Assembly: GCA_949296575.1 (NCBI GenBank)
Contig: CASFPE010000030.1
Location: 1 to 64,000 of the forward strand
Reading direction: 5' to 3'
Source of the DNA: an uncultured Bacteroides sp.
GTDB lineage: Bacteria > Bacteroidota > Bacteroidia > Bacteroidales > Bacteroidaceae
Length of the DNA stretch: 64,000 bases
Below the pieces are notes generated by a model. The model was not told the origin of the DNA, ran no database searches, and saw nothing but the letters and a program-made list of their open reading frames with translations. Below are positions 26,087 to 40,501 of the stretch, one piece after another. Position 1 is the stretch's first letter. Every line of letters starts with the position of its first letter. The translations under genes were made by a program, and so were the position numbers.

Positions 26087-28969
26087 TTAAAACTTAATTT
26101 CCTGTTTGCTTCCTGTATACCTCACTTCTATCCCTTTTGCGCGCAAGTCAAAACCTTGAGGCTTGTCCTTATTGACGACGACTACTGTAAAGGTACGTTC
26201 CTGCAACATGCCGGGGAAAGTCCCTTCACGCTCACCAAGGGTCAATGTACGTGTCTCATCATCATACTCCATGGGTATCATGGCATATTGCCCCTGTTCG
26301 TAATTATAGTTCACTCCTTCATCTTCGTAAAGCGTGAATTCACCATCGGCACCTTGGTATACATATAATAAAATATGCTCAGCCGGCTTTTCATCCGTGT
26401 ATTGCATGTCTTCTCCGAACGGTACAATGGAACCGGCACGCACATACAACGGCACGCGTTCATACGGTGCTTTCACATCTATTCTCTCGCCTCCTTTCTG
26501 GAACTTTCCACTGTAGAAATCATACCATCCTTCCGATTCCGGGAAATAGACGCTACGGCTACGGGCGCCATAACAATAAACAGGCGAAACCATGAAAGCA
26601 GGGCCGAACATGAACTGGTCTCCCACATCATTGACTTCTGCATCATACGCAAAGTCCATGACCAACGGGCGCATAATGGTGTAATCCTTAAACCAAGTCA
26701 TGCCTGCCAACGAATAGACATAAGGCATCATGTTGTAGCGCAACTTTGTGTAATAAACAATTGAATTGTAAGCAGGATGTCCTTCAGGAGCTATTTCCCA
26801 TGGCTCACGCAACGGATACTCTCCATGCGCACGATATAATGGGCAGAACGCGCCGAATTGGAACCAACGGGTGTTCAATTCACGCCATTCTTTGTAATCG
26901 GCATTCTCTGTTTTCGTTTCATTCCATTGCTTCTGCCCTGCCACATAACGACTCTCTACGCAGAAACCGCCAATATCCATTGTCCAATAAGGTATGCCGC
27001 TCATGGCAAAATTCAATCCCGCAGAAATTTGCGCTTTCATGTCTTCCCAACGCGTAGCAATGTCACCGCTCCAAGTAGCAGTAGAATAACGTTGCAGGCC
27101 CGCAAAGCCCGAACGTGTCAACAAGAACACACGTCTGTCATTGTCTACACTACGCTGGCCATTGTAAATAGCATCTGCATTCATCAAAGCGTATGCATTA
27201 AAGAATTCTACAGAAGGCCCCAAAGCTGTCGGGCCGCACAAGTCTTTGCGGTACTGCATGTCCGTGCAATCACGGATGTTAGGCTCGCTGGCATCCATCC
27301 ACCATGCATCAATGCCCAACGGATAATAATGTTCGTACATCTGATTCCAGAAAAGTTTGCGTGCATCTGCATTATAAGCATCATAGAATCCGTATGTGTA
27401 ACCCGGTCCTACCCAATCCTTCAGGCTATCTTTCACAGACAACTGATACATCCAACCGTTTTCATCAAATTCCTTAAAATGCTCTGTTGTCGTGTAAAAC
27501 TTCGGCCAAACTGATATCATCATCCGGCCATGCATGGCATGAATAGAATCCACCATTCCTTTCGGGTCAGGGAAACGAGTTTTGTCAAACTCATGGCTGC
27601 CCCATGCATTTTCCGGCCAATGATTCCAGTCAAGCACAATGTTGTCAATCGGAATCCCACGGTTGCGGAATCCTTTCAATGCACCTAATATTTCATCTTG
27701 CGTATTGTACTTTTGACGGCTCTGCCAGTACCCCATCGCCCATTTCGGCATGATCTGCGCCTTTCCTGTCAACGTGCGGTAGCCGCTAATCACTTCGTCC
27801 ATATCATCGCCTGTCACAAAATAATAATCAAGCTGAGGCGTTATCTCACTCCACCAAGATTGTTTTCCCTGTTCTTTCGGATCAACAGGGCTCAACACTC
27901 GCAAGCCAGAATAAGAGATTCCCCCATCGGGAATCCATTCCACTTTCAAAGGCACACGCTTCCCGGCTTCCAAATCAATAGAAAATTTGTAACTGTTCGG
28001 ATTCCATGCCGTGCGCCAACGTTCCGGAACCACCAATTCATTGCCAATATATACTTTCGTGTATCCTGCATAATAAAGAATGAACTTGTATTCTCCACTC
28101 TCTGACGGTTCGATCATGCCTTCGTAGGTCACTTTTGAACCGTAAAAGGGAAATTCATCCGGAAGATTCACAACCTTCGACATGTCTCCTCTTACCAAAT
28201 GCTCAAAATAAAGGGAATCTTCCCGGCGCACCAATGTTTCCATGCCCGTTCCTTCGGCTGGCACATAAGTGCCGGTAATAGCCCCTTCTTTCCCATCTTT
28301 ATCATAAAGCTTGAACACATCTCCTAATTGGGAATAATCATTCGGGTTTCCGAAGCGGCAAATGGAATAGCTGTCGAACAGCACGCCGTAATTCTTGTTG
28401 GAAACGACGAACGGCACAGACACCTTAGTATTATATTGAAACAATTGCTCATTCTTCCCTTTATAATTAAATTCATCAGACTGATGCTGCCCCAATCCAT
28501 AAAAAGCCTCATCATCGGGCGACTCGAACACTTGGCGAATGGTGTATCCTTCTGTGCCTTCCACTTCAACCGGCGTGAATGATTTTCCGCCTCCGTGGTT
28601 TTCTTGAAGAATCATGTTCCCCTTTTCATCCGTAAACCATACTTCGCCCGTAGAAACCAATACAGAAGCATGAACATCATCGGTCATGACCGTCACGGTG
28701 TCTCCTTTCTGCGCTACGGTGAAAGGGACTTGTTCCTTTTGGGGAAGGACAATCAGGCTTGCAGGGTCGGCAAACTTGTTTTCCGGTGTAGCCGACACAT
28801 GAATCAGCTTATTGCCCATTACTTGCAAACGCACCAAACGTACCTCTGTTTTCTCTTTCTGGCAAACTTTCACAATCACGCCATTTCCCGTCTGCTCATA
28901 CACGCCCCCGGAGCATGAACCCAACAGCAGCCCGGCTAATAATCCATAATAAATGTTCCTCACATGCAT
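26087..28969 (-). CDS. GH31 alpha-xylosidase-like lipoprotein with PA14 insert
   Basis: The 960-residue lipoprotein (LLLGSC lipobox) carries a GH31 catalytic region whose N-terminal sandwich is interrupted by a PA14 domain at about residues 235-370 (GMIEPSESGEYKFILYYAG, KVYIGNELVVPERWRTAWNPNS). The nucleophile is Asp559 in DAWWMDASEPNI, and the acid/base region is YWTMDIGGFCVE. A GH31 with a PA14 insert is the layout of BoGH31A, the alpha-xylosidase of the Bacteroides ovatus xyloglucan locus. It is the first gene of the operon, with a -7 box at 29021-29028. Confidence 0.92.
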   Translation of the reverse strand: MHVRNIYYGLLAGLLLGSCSGGVYEQTGNGVIVKVCQKEKTEVRLVRLQVMGNKLIHVSATPENKFADPASLIVLPQKEQVPFTVAQKGDTVTVMTDDVHASVLVSTGEVWFTDEKGNMILQENHGGGKSFTPVEVEGTEGYTIRQVFESPDDEAFYGLGQHQSDEFNYKGKNEQLFQYNTKVSVPFVVSNKNYGVLFDSYSICRFGNPNDYSQLGDVFKLYDKDGKEGAITGTYVPAEGTGMETLVRREDSLYFEHLVRGDMSKVVNLPDEFPFYGSKVTYEGMIEPSESGEYKFILYYAGYTKVYIGNELVVPERWRTAWNPNSYKFSIDLEAGKRVPLKVEWIPDGGISYSGLRVLSPVDPKEQGKQSWWSEITPQLDYYFVTGDDMDEVISGYRTLTGKAQIMPKWAMGYWQSRQKYNTQDEILGALKGFRNRGIPIDNIVLDWNHWPENAWGSHEFDKTRFPDPKGMVDSIHAMHGRMMISVWPKFYTTTEHFKEFDENGWMYQLSVKDSLKDWVGPGYTYGFYDAYNADARKLFWNQMYEHYYPLGIDAWWMDASEPNIRDCTDMQYRKDLCGPTALGPSVEFFNAYALMNADAIYNGQRSVDNDRRVFLLTRSGFAGLQRYSTATWSGDIATRWEDMKAQISAGLNFAMSGIPYWTMDIGGFCVESRYVAGQKQWNETKTENADYKEWRELNTRWFQFGAFCPLYRAHGEYPLREPWEIAPEGHPAYNSIVYYTKLRYNMMPYVYSLAGMTWFKDYTIMRPLVMDFAYDAEVNDVGDQFMFGPAFMVSPVYCYGARSRSVYFPESEGWYDFYSGKFQKGGERIDVKAPYERVPLYVRAGSIVPFGEDMQYTDEKPAEHILLYVYQGADGEFTLYEDEGVNYNYEQGQYAMIPMEYDDETRTLTLGEREGTFPGMLQERTFTVVVVNKDKPQGFDLRAKGIEVRYTGSKQEIKF

Positions 28970-29020
28970 ATATCCAAATTTACACTTAGTGTTAAACAAA
29001 AAAATTCGTTTTCGCTTTCA

Positions 29021-29028
29021 CAAAAATA
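29021..29028 (-). promoter_or_regulatory. -7 box of the GH31-GH2-GH3-GH29-GH31 operon
   Basis: On the minus strand TATTTTTG matches TAnnTTTG, about 52 bp before ATG 28969. No TTTG at normal distance, as expected for an activator-dependent promoter. A small palindrome ACACT-T-AGTGT (28982-28992) lies in the leader. Confidence 0.5.
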
Positions 29029-29126
29029 GCGATTGCCGTCCACATGCATGTTGCCAAATGTTTTTATGCAAGGATTCCTTTCTTTACCGCACAAGCCTCT
29101 TTTGTTTCCGTGTAGGGTGCAGTTTG

Positions 29127-32100
29127 TTATTTGCCTTCTTTTTCCTGGTAAACAGAAGGCAATACGCCGAATTCATCCTTGAAATAACGGCTGAAATATT
29201 TCGGATTGTTGAACCCTACCTCGTAGGCTACTTCCGATACATGAAGCTGGCTTTCACGAAGCAGTTGGGCCGCCCGTTTCAAACGGATGACCCGAATGAA
29301 CTCTATCGGCGTCTTGCCCGTTATCTGCAGCAGCTTCTTGTACAAATGCACCCGGCTCATGCCTAACTCCCGGCTTAACTCCTCTACCGAAAGTTCACTG
29401 CGCGAAATATTTTCTTCCACATATTTTATGGCTTTCTCTATCAATTTCTCGTCCAACGAAGTTATCACAATATCGCTGGGAGCCGGGTCAATGGTTTTCC
29501 GCGTTGCCTGCCGGTAACGATTCAATTCTATCAATTTCCGAATACGAAGCACCAACACAATCATATTGAAAGGTTTGGTCACATAATCATCCGCACCTGT
29601 CTCCAACCCTTCCACTCTCGATTCCACGCCCTGCCGTGCCGTAAGCAGGATGACAGGAATATGCGCGGTCTGTTTGCCGGTTTTTATCAAACGGCACAAC
29701 TCATTGCCATCCATTTCCGGCATCATCACGTCGCTGATAACCAGATCAGGCTGTTCTTCCTGTATCATCTCCCATGCCTCTTTTCCATTCGAGGCAGTCT
29801 TTACCCGATATTGAAGTTCCAAGCTGTGCTGCATGAACAGACGAAAATCTTCATTGTCGTCCACAACCAGCAATTGCGGGAAATCATTGCGGTCTGTCTG
29901 TTCGATGACTTTCCCTTGAACGTCCTTTTCATCCGGCAGCATCATCTTGGGTGCAGGACGTTCAGCCACTGCTTCCACATGTTTTACAGGAATATGCACC
30001 ACAAACACTGTTCCCGTGCCTATATTATCGAACACTTCCACTGTTCCGCCATGAAGGCGTACAAAGTCGCGCACAAGATTCAATCCGATACCGCTCCCGG
30101 TAGATTCTTCCATCCCTTTATGCCCGGCTTGGTAAAAACGTTCAAAAATATGTTTCTTGTCCTCATCCGATATGCCGATTCCCGTATCCGACACTTTCAG
30201 TTCTATCATCTCCTCCTCTCCTTCCACGTGTTCCAGCATCACGTTCACGCGTCCGCCTTCGGGCGTATATTTAAATGCGTTCGAAAGCAAGTTCATCACG
30301 ATTTTCCCTACCTTGTCTGCATCAAAAGCAGTGGTAAAACTGTCTATTCCCGAAAAAAACGAAAACTGGATGTGCTTCTTTCCTGCCATCAGCAGAAATG
30401 AATTGCACACCTCGTGGACATAGGCTACAATATCTCCTTCAGACAATGACAATTGATGACCGCTCATCTCCCCTTTCCGGAAGTCAAGCAACTGGTTGAC
30501 CAACATCAGCAGGCGCTGTGCGTTCCGATACATCAGCGTAAGCACCGTTTTTTGAGATTCATCTTTTACCTTTGTCAACAATTCCTCCAACGGGGCAATA
30601 ATCAAAGTCAACGGAGTACGCAGTTCATGGCTGATGCTGGTAAAGAAACGGAATTTCATTTGGTTGATTTCCTCGTTCTTCGCCGCCTCTTGCTCCACTT
30701 GCTGCATATGGAACTTCTCGCGTTCCCGGTTCAATATCATCTTCCGGGCCAACCACAGGATGCACAACACGATGGCTGCATAACATGAATAAGCCCACCA
30801 CGTACCATAAAACGGCGGATGGACAACAATGTCCATGGAAGCAATGTCTGTCCCCTCATATCCGTCGCTGTTCACTGCCTTCACATTCAGTACATATTCA
30901 CCTGGAGCAAGGTTTGTGAACGTCAAACGATTCAATCCCGCAGGAAGCTCTAACCACTCATTGCTCAACCCTTCCATCCTATATTTGTAACGGGTCTTTT
31001 CCGGGAGATTGAAATTGTCTGAACTCAAGACAATCGTAAAGATGTTCTGCCCATGATCCAATTCGATTTTCCGCGCCACATTCAAGTTTTCCGGCAGAAC
31101 CACATGCCCGTCGTATTCCTTCCCGATTTCTATCTTTTCATTAAACAGGTACAAATCTGAAAACATCACCTTGGGCAATGCTTTATTATAATGTATGCCG
31201 TCAGGCTTGAACACGTTCAAACCATACAGCCCTCCTGCCACAATCATGCCGTTGTCCAAAGTCATGATAACTCTCAGGTTGAAATCGCAGTTCTGCAACC
31301 CGTCTTTGTCACTATAAACATGCGGTTCAAAAGCATATTCCCCGCCTTTCCCTTCCGATATCCTCAAATGAATCATCCGCCGGGTGGACGATACCCACAG
31401 ATCATGGTTCCGGTCTTCCGTCACGCCAGCAATGATTTCCCCTTGCGACCCGGCAAGTTCCAAGAAATCCTGCATCGTATGCCGTTTCATGTCGTACATC
31501 CACAATCCTTCACGGGCTGCAATCCAAATCAATCCACGGCTGTCGCAATACACTTGGTTGACATCCCATTTCTTAGAAGTGCCTTTTCCTATGATATTCT
31601 TCTGTTTCAAGGATTTCAAGTCGATGACAAAGATTGCATACGGCGTGCCTGCCACCAAGGAATTGTCATTCGACACACACAACGAAGCCACATGGCTGTT
31701 TACTCCATCATAGGCATGCAAGGTGTTCTCCTTCAAATCAAAGTATTGGAGCCCTCCCTCCAAATAGCCCATCCAGAGCCGTCCGTTTTCTTCTGCCAAT
31801 GCCCATACGCTGTTGCTCAGCAGGTTGTCCTTTTCAGCAGTATATCTTGACATTCCCGACTCACCCAGGCAATAAAGGCCGCCGTTGAACGTGCCAATCC
31901 ATAAACGCCCGTCTTCTGTTTCTTGCAAACGCACAATCGGGTCAGACAATTGATGTTTCTTCTCCGTCACGCCTGTCCGCATATTCCACAATAGCAGTTC
32001 GCCTTCATTCGTCCCCAACCACAACCGTTCCTCATCCGTCTGTTCAATGGCATTGATGTCACCCAATTCATACATGGCAAACTTGAACATGCTTTCGCTG

Positions 32101-33104
32101 TAATAGGAAATGCCTTTCTTGTAAGTGCCAACCCACATGATGCCGTTGCGGTCGGCACACAGTTGATAGACCGTATTGTGCGACAGGCTCCGGGCATCTT
32201 TCTCGTCATTGACGATTCGGATGATTTCTCCCGTATGTTTGTCGTACACATCGATGCCTCCATAATCTTTGCCGACCCATATTCTGCCTTCCTCGTCTTG
32301 CGACACCGTATGGATGATGTCTTTCTGGTTTTTCCATGGTGCCGACAAATCTGAACGCCAAAGACCTGACACCGAATCATACACCCATAATCCTAAGGAA
32401 CTGAAAATCCAAACGCAGCCTTCCCGGTCTGCAAACAAAGAAAAATGCGATGTCTTTCCGCTTGTTTGTTCCGTCAAATCGTCTTTCATCCATTTCCTTT
32501 CCATGCTGTCCGAATGGATACAGACTAATTTCCCGGTATTATACAGGAACAACATCCCTTCAGGGGACTCTACGATGGAAGTAACTCCTGAATCCGGAAA
32601 GCCATACGTGTATAATGAAAGGAACTGGACAGTCCTTTCTTTCCCGTAACGGTAATAACCTTCTCCCGCCACAGAAATCCAAGTATTCCCCGAAGCATCC
32701 ACATAAACGCATTCCGGCGTTCCTTTGCTTCCTAACTTTTCCATGAAACCTCCCAAACCAGGAAGGAACGCATCCTTTGCTTTGTCAAACAAAGCATAAC
32801 CGATTCCAGTGTTCACCCAAAGAAAATTGTGCGGGCTTTCCACGATTCTCCACACATAATTGTCCGGCAACGAAGTGGAATCCTCATCAATATGCCGGTA
32901 GACTTTGAATGTGTATCCGTCGAAACGGTTCAGCCCGGAATTGGTTCCAAACCACATGAAGCCGTCCTTGTCTTTCAAAATGGCATACACTGAATTGTTG
33001 GAAAGGCCGTCGGCCACTTCTATGTGCTTGAACATGAAAGGCTGCGCGGCCAATGAGAGGAATGCCGAAAGCAGGCATCCGATGAGAACGATCTGTTTTT
33101 TCAT
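29127..33104 (-). CDS. hybrid two-component system regulator (HTCS)
   Basis: The 1325-residue regulator has a signal peptide and two seven-bladed propeller-type sensor domains (about 25-690; repeats such as DGFMWFGTNSGLNRFDG, GRIWVGKDYGGIDVYD, NGIMWVGTYKKGIS). A Y_Y_Y domain (to about 765) and one membrane span (about 775-797) follow, then HisKA (His826 in ISHELRTPLTLI), HATPase, a receiver (Asp1125 in LVISDVMMPEMDG), and a C-terminal AraC-type helix-turn-helix (about 1225-1322). Such HTCS proteins sense periplasmic oligosaccharides and switch on the linked glycan locus. It sits between the two hydrolase groups and has its own promoter. Confidence 0.97.
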   Translation of the reverse strand: MKKQIVLIGCLLSAFLSLAAQPFMFKHIEVADGLSNNSVYAILKDKDGFMWFGTNSGLNRFDGYTFKVYRHIDEDSTSLPDNYVWRIVESPHNFLWVNTGIGYALFDKAKDAFLPGLGGFMEKLGSKGTPECVYVDASGNTWISVAGEGYYRYGKERTVQFLSLYTYGFPDSGVTSIVESPEGMLFLYNTGKLVCIHSDSMERKWMKDDLTEQTSGKTSHFSLFADREGCVWIFSSLGLWVYDSVSGLWRSDLSAPWKNQKDIIHTVSQDEEGRIWVGKDYGGIDVYDKHTGEIIRIVNDEKDARSLSHNTVYQLCADRNGIMWVGTYKKGISYYSESMFKFAMYELGDINAIEQTDEERLWLGTNEGELLLWNMRTGVTEKKHQLSDPIVRLQETEDGRLWIGTFNGGLYCLGESGMSRYTAEKDNLLSNSVWALAEENGRLWMGYLEGGLQYFDLKENTLHAYDGVNSHVASLCVSNDNSLVAGTPYAIFVIDLKSLKQKNIIGKGTSKKWDVNQVYCDSRGLIWIAAREGLWMYDMKRHTMQDFLELAGSQGEIIAGVTEDRNHDLWVSSTRRMIHLRISEGKGGEYAFEPHVYSDKDGLQNCDFNLRVIMTLDNGMIVAGGLYGLNVFKPDGIHYNKALPKVMFSDLYLFNEKIEIGKEYDGHVVLPENLNVARKIELDHGQNIFTIVLSSDNFNLPEKTRYKYRMEGLSNEWLELPAGLNRLTFTNLAPGEYVLNVKAVNSDGYEGTDIASMDIVVHPPFYGTWWAYSCYAAIVLCILWLARKMILNREREKFHMQQVEQEAAKNEEINQMKFRFFTSISHELRTPLTLIIAPLEELLTKVKDESQKTVLTLMYRNAQRLLMLVNQLLDFRKGEMSGHQLSLSEGDIVAYVHEVCNSFLLMAGKKHIQFSFFSGIDSFTTAFDADKVGKIVMNLLSNAFKYTPEGGRVNVMLEHVEGEEEMIELKVSDTGIGISDEDKKHIFERFYQAGHKGMEESTGSGIGLNLVRDFVRLHGGTVEVFDNIGTGTVFVVHIPVKHVEAVAERPAPKMMLPDEKDVQGKVIEQTDRNDFPQLLVVDDNEDFRLFMQHSLELQYRVKTASNGKEAWEMIQEEQPDLVISDVMMPEMDGNELCRLIKTGKQTAHIPVILLTARQGVESRVEGLETGADDYVTKPFNMIVLVLRIRKLIELNRYRQATRKTIDPAPSDIVITSLDEKLIEKAIKYVEENISRSELSVEELSRELGMSRVHLYKKLLQITGKTPIEFIRVIRLKRAAQLLRESQLHVSEVAYEVGFNNPKYFSRYFKDEFGVLPSVYQEKEGK

Positions 33105-33135
33105 CTTATTTGAAATAAGGCTACGATTCTGTGCA

Positions 33136-33167
33136 CAAATAAACTAAAAAAAGACGAAAAAAGCAAA
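33136..33167 (-). promoter_or_regulatory. promoter of the HTCS gene
   Basis: On the minus strand TTTG (33167-33164), a 20-bp spacer and TTTATTTG (33143-33136), one base off TAnnTTTG. It separates the regulator from the upstream GH2-GH5 pair (71-bp gap). Confidence 0.55.
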
Positions 33168-33175
33168 CTGTTTTT

Positions 33176-34417
33176 TCATTCATGCGGAGCGCAATGTTCA
33201 TACACCCATTGCAGGGTATAAGAGGGGTTCTCTGAGAAAACGGCACGGCGCATCACTTCAATTGCTTTTTCTGCACCGGGGCGGAAAGCACCGGTCGTGC
33301 GGTCGAACAAACTGCTGCCATCCTGCCCGTTGTCCCAATAGAACGGCGCCATTCCGTTGTCTTTGGCAGCTTTGCAAAGATATTCCAGGAAATACCGGCG
33401 GAAATGTTCCGACCTTTCGTCCTGCCGGCTCACGCACCCCATCTCGCCAATGTACGCCGGTATGCCCCGGTCGATGAATGCCTTGCGCATCATCCGAAAC
33501 TGTTCCTGCATGTAATCTTCATCTTCGCCGGGATATTTCAATGAATCTTTGGCTGCATGCCCCCATTCTGAATATTTTTCATCCATAGTATAAGCAATGG
33601 GCGCATAATAATGCACGGCTACCATCAACCGTCCTGGCACCTTGTCGGATGGAAGCTTGAAATGTTCCACAGTCAGGTCGATGTTTGTCACATATCCCGG
33701 CACACCCAAATAGCGGGAAGCATTGTTTCCTCCCGTGGCACGCACGGCATCCACAAACACTTGGTTCCATTCATTAAGCACAGTGTACTGCCGGTTGCCG
33801 TCTTTATTGTTTTCACCCCATCCCCATTTGCCGTCATGTATTTCATTCATCGCTTCAAAGATCAGGAAATCCCCTTTGTCTTTGAAACGGTTGGCGATTT
33901 GCGTCCAAAGGGCAGCAAGGATGCTTTTCACCTTTTCGTTCACGGCTTCTGCTTGGGCGGCACTCTTGATGTCGAGCCAGTAATTGCTGTCGGCACCATC
34001 ATGATGGATGTTCAGAATCACATTCAATCCGGCTTTTTCCGCATAGTCCACCACTTCCGCCACACGGTCCATGTAGCGAGGATTTATAGAATAATCTGGA
34101 GATTCCCAAAAATGCCCCATCCAAGTGACCGGGATGCGCACGGAAGTGAAACCGGCCTCTGCCAAGCGATAGAAGAACTTTTGGCCGACCGGTTGGTTCC
34201 CCCATGCATTTTCATCCGCAACGCCGCGATGGAATGCGTCCAACTGGTTGCCTAAATTCCAGCCCAATCCCAAATGTTTTGCCACTTCATAAGGGCTGTA
34301 GCCCTTCATTTTTCTGGCGCCGTTATCCCCTGCGCCACAAGATGCCATCAAAACCATGGCAGCGGCCATCAAGCAGGCCCGCATTCTTCTTACCTTTTCC
34401 AATACCTTCTTGTTCAT
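33176..34417 (-). CDS. GH5 endo-glucanase-like lipoprotein (subfamily 4 type)
   Basis: The 413-residue lipoprotein (lipobox LMASC) is a GH5 barrel with GLGWNLGNQLDA, TSVRIPVTWMGHF, LNVILNIHHDG, acid/base Glu192 in IFEAMNEIHDG and nucleophile Glu325 in AYIGEMGC. The GWNLGN and NIHHDG motifs resemble GH5 subfamily 4, which includes endo-xyloglucanases such as BoGH5A. There is no BACON domain. It starts 2 bp after the big GH2 gene, so the two are cotranscribed. Endo-action on beta-glucan or xyloglucan is inferred from the subfamily. Confidence 0.88.
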   Translation of the reverse strand: MNKKVLEKVRRMRACLMAAAMVLMASCGAGDNGARKMKGYSPYEVAKHLGLGWNLGNQLDAFHRGVADENAWGNQPVGQKFFYRLAEAGFTSVRIPVTWMGHFWESPDYSINPRYMDRVAEVVDYAEKAGLNVILNIHHDGADSNYWLDIKSAAQAEAVNEKVKSILAALWTQIANRFKDKGDFLIFEAMNEIHDGKWGWGENNKDGNRQYTVLNEWNQVFVDAVRATGGNNASRYLGVPGYVTNIDLTVEHFKLPSDKVPGRLMVAVHYYAPIAYTMDEKYSEWGHAAKDSLKYPGEDEDYMQEQFRMMRKAFIDRGIPAYIGEMGCVSRQDERSEHFRRYFLEYLCKAAKDNGMAPFYWDNGQDGSSLFDRTTGAFRPGAEKAIEVMRRAVFSENPSYTLQWVYEHCAPHE

Positions 34418-34419
34418 AT

Positions 34420-38302
<3,883 letters not shown>

Positions 38303-38306
<4 letters not shown>

Positions 38307-38893
38307 TTCAACGAAGGATCCTCAGGGAAACGAGCCCAATGTGCGTATCTCTGCCCCAACCCGGCCAGCACCATTTTCCACAAATCATTTCCCGGCGCAT
38401 TCATGACCTGGGCTTTGCCTATATGGCTGATGAGCCACACTTTCTCATCTATTTCCTGCTGAAGCTGATGGCTGTCCCAGCCCGAACAGCCGATAAAAAA
38501 GCGTATTTTCCCGTCAAGCGGGTTACCTTGAAGCACATACCGCTTGATGGCGGCAAAATCACCGTTCAGATACATCCCGTCGCCCACCGGCAACGCGCCT
38601 TTTATCCCCGGCAACACGTGCAAATAAAACAGCGTGTCGGTGCTGACCGGCCCACCGCTGTATAAAGGAATATCGTCCACATACTTGAATTCCCGAACCA
38701 CATCGTTCACATGCCATGGCGACAACTTGTTCAGGATGATTCCCACACTGCCGCTTTCCCCGTGTTCCACAAGGAAAACCACTGTCCGAGCAAAATTGAT
38801 ATCACGTAAAAAAGGTTCAGATACAAGAACATTACCTTTAGCCGGCGACAAGAAATTAGGCTCTACATCGAATATATCCCAACCTTTTTCCAT
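38303..38893 (-). CDS. YqgE/AlgH family protein
   Basis: The 196-residue protein (from ATG 38893) matches the YqgE/AlgH (DUF179) family: GNVLVSEPFLRDINFARTVVFLVEHGESGSVGIILNK, LYSGGPVSTDTLFYLH, RFFIGCSGWDSHQLQQEI, and a terminal WARFPEDPSLN. The family is widespread with no firmly known biochemical role. The frame opens 8 codons further up at 38917, but MEKGWDIFDVEPN aligns with the usual short start. It lies downstream of the aminotransferase gene, separated by an inverted repeat. The stop is inside a repeat array. Confidence 0.9.
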
Positions 38894-38917
38894 CGAGGTC
38901 CTTATCTTGGCATACAA

Positions 38918-38948
38918 AATTTAAGCCCTAAATATAAGGGCTTAAATT
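38918..38948 (-). terminator. 12-bp-arm inverted repeat, probable terminator of aminotransferase gene
   Basis: AATTTAAGCCCT (38918-38929) and AGGGCTTAAATT (38937-38948) are perfectly inverted around a 7-nt loop. On the minus strand the stem is followed by a few T. It lies 28 bp after the aminotransferase stop and 24 bp before yqgE, so an operator for yqgE is the alternative. Confidence 0.5.
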
Positions 38949-38976
38949 CAATTATGCAAGAAAAACACGATTAATT

Positions 38977-40296
38977 TTATGCTTTGGGCGGATTATTTTC
39001 TGCAAACAGCTGCATACGTTCTTCCAACAAAGCGTACTGATGCTCCTGTATGAACGAAGTGCAGGCACGAAGGCCTTCTTGGTCGCTGCCCGTCGTGACC
39101 AAAGAAATGGCACTCACGCCGTAACACATCAGTTCTTCCATCAATTGCCCGCTTGTCATTCCCGGATAAGCAACAGTGAAATAAAAGCCGTCGGCTACCG
39201 GCTCGCCCAAATCATTGTCGTACACCAGACGAAAACCATGGCGAAGGAATATGTCTTTCAACTTGCGCGCTCTCTCGCCATACACCTTCACATCTTCCAA
39301 GAAATGATATTGCCCGTCATTGGCCGCTTTCAGCATGGCCGCCAATGCATACTGCGCGGAATGAGAGGTTCCGGAACTCAATGCATACAGAATGCGTTGC
39401 ACGAACACGCTCCCGAACGTGCCGCCGCCATATTTTTCCACCAAGCCTTCGTAAGCACGATGATACAATCTGTCGGAAATGCAAGCCATACCGATACGCT
39501 GCCCCGCATAGCTGAATACTTTCGAACCGGAAATCATCAAAATATAGTTGTCGGTATAATTCCCCACAGAGGGTTGATAAGGAGGCTGGAAAGGTTTCCC
39601 CAAATCAACACGGAAATCCATGGCAAAATAAGCAAGATCCTCGATGACAATCGCATCATGCCGGTCGGCAACCTCGGCAATCACCTTCAGTTCCTCGTCC
39701 TTCAGGCAAATCCAACTCGGATTGTTGGGATTGGAATAAACAATCGCCGCCACATTTCCTTTGGAAAGGTACGACTCCAGCTTGCCACGCAACTTTTCGC
39801 CCCGGAAATGGTACACATCAAATGTTTCATATTTGCCTCCCATTACCGCCACTTGCTGCTTTTGCACAGGAAAACCGGGATCAATGAACAAAATGGTGTC
39901 TTTCTTCCTGTCGCATTGCAGGCACAGCAGGAAAGAGGCGTAACTTCCTTGCATGGAACCCGTCACCGGCACGCACCCTTCCGGATGGATGTCAATGCCG
40001 ATGAAAGCTTTCACAAAACGAGAAGCCTCTTTCTTCAATTCCGGCAAACCGCTGATATCCGGGTACAGGCTTGCAATGCCTTTCCGCAAAGCCTCGATTT
40101 CAGCACTCACACCTACTGCGGAAGGCGGAAGCCCTGGAACTCCCATTTCCATTTTGATGAACTCTACGCCGGAAAGCTGTTCTACACGCGCAGCAATAGC
40201 TTTCACTTCACGGATAGTGGCCTTAGAGAAATCATTCACACCAAATTCACGAATGGCTGAATCCACTACTTCTCTGCTAATTGGAGCATTTTTCAT
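38977..40296 (-). CDS. PLP-dependent aminotransferase, fold type I
   Basis: The 439-residue protein is a class I/II aminotransferase: PGLPP and YPDISGLPELKKEASRFV at the N-terminus, VTGSMQGSYA (phosphate-binding), IVYSNPNNPSW, IEDLAYFAMDF, and the Schiff-base Lys259 in ISGSKVFSYAGQRIGMA. The usual Arg region near the C-terminus is divergent. The substrate pair cannot be told from sequence; aspartate or aromatic amino-acid transaminases are the nearest general group. A good promoter lies just upstream. Confidence 0.88.
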   Translation of the reverse strand: MKNAPISREVVDSAIREFGVNDFSKATIREVKAIAARVEQLSGVEFIKMEMGVPGLPPSAVGVSAEIEALRKGIASLYPDISGLPELKKEASRFVKAFIGIDIHPEGCVPVTGSMQGSYASFLLCLQCDRKKDTILFIDPGFPVQKQQVAVMGGKYETFDVYHFRGEKLRGKLESYLSKGNVAAIVYSNPNNPSWICLKDEELKVIAEVADRHDAIVIEDLAYFAMDFRVDLGKPFQPPYQPSVGNYTDNYILMISGSKVFSYAGQRIGMACISDRLYHRAYEGLVEKYGGGTFGSVFVQRILYALSSGTSHSAQYALAAMLKAANDGQYHFLEDVKVYGERARKLKDIFLRHGFRLVYDNDLGEPVADGFYFTVAYPGMTSGQLMEELMCYGVSAISLVTTGSDQEGLRACTSFIQEHQYALLEERMQLFAENNPPKA

Positions 40297-40326
40297 ATTT
40301 GCATCATGTTAAGGTTTAATATAACG

Positions 40327-40358
40327 CAAATATAAGGAAAGGTGAGCGCAAAGACAAG
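40327..40358 (-). promoter_or_regulatory. promoter of aminotransferase gene
   Basis: On the minus strand CTTG (40358-40355), a 20-bp spacer and a perfect TATATTTG (40334-40327), 30 bp before ATG 40296. Confidence 0.55.
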
Positions 40359-40501
40359 TGAAAACAAAGTTTTCAAACTTGGATTTGCCGAACCGCATCC
40401 TATATTCGCAAGGCAAATATAGGGAAATGAAAAGAATTAAGCAACAGGGAAGAAAAAGCCTCCCACTTTAATTGAATTTAATTAAGAATTGCGCCCCGCA
40501 T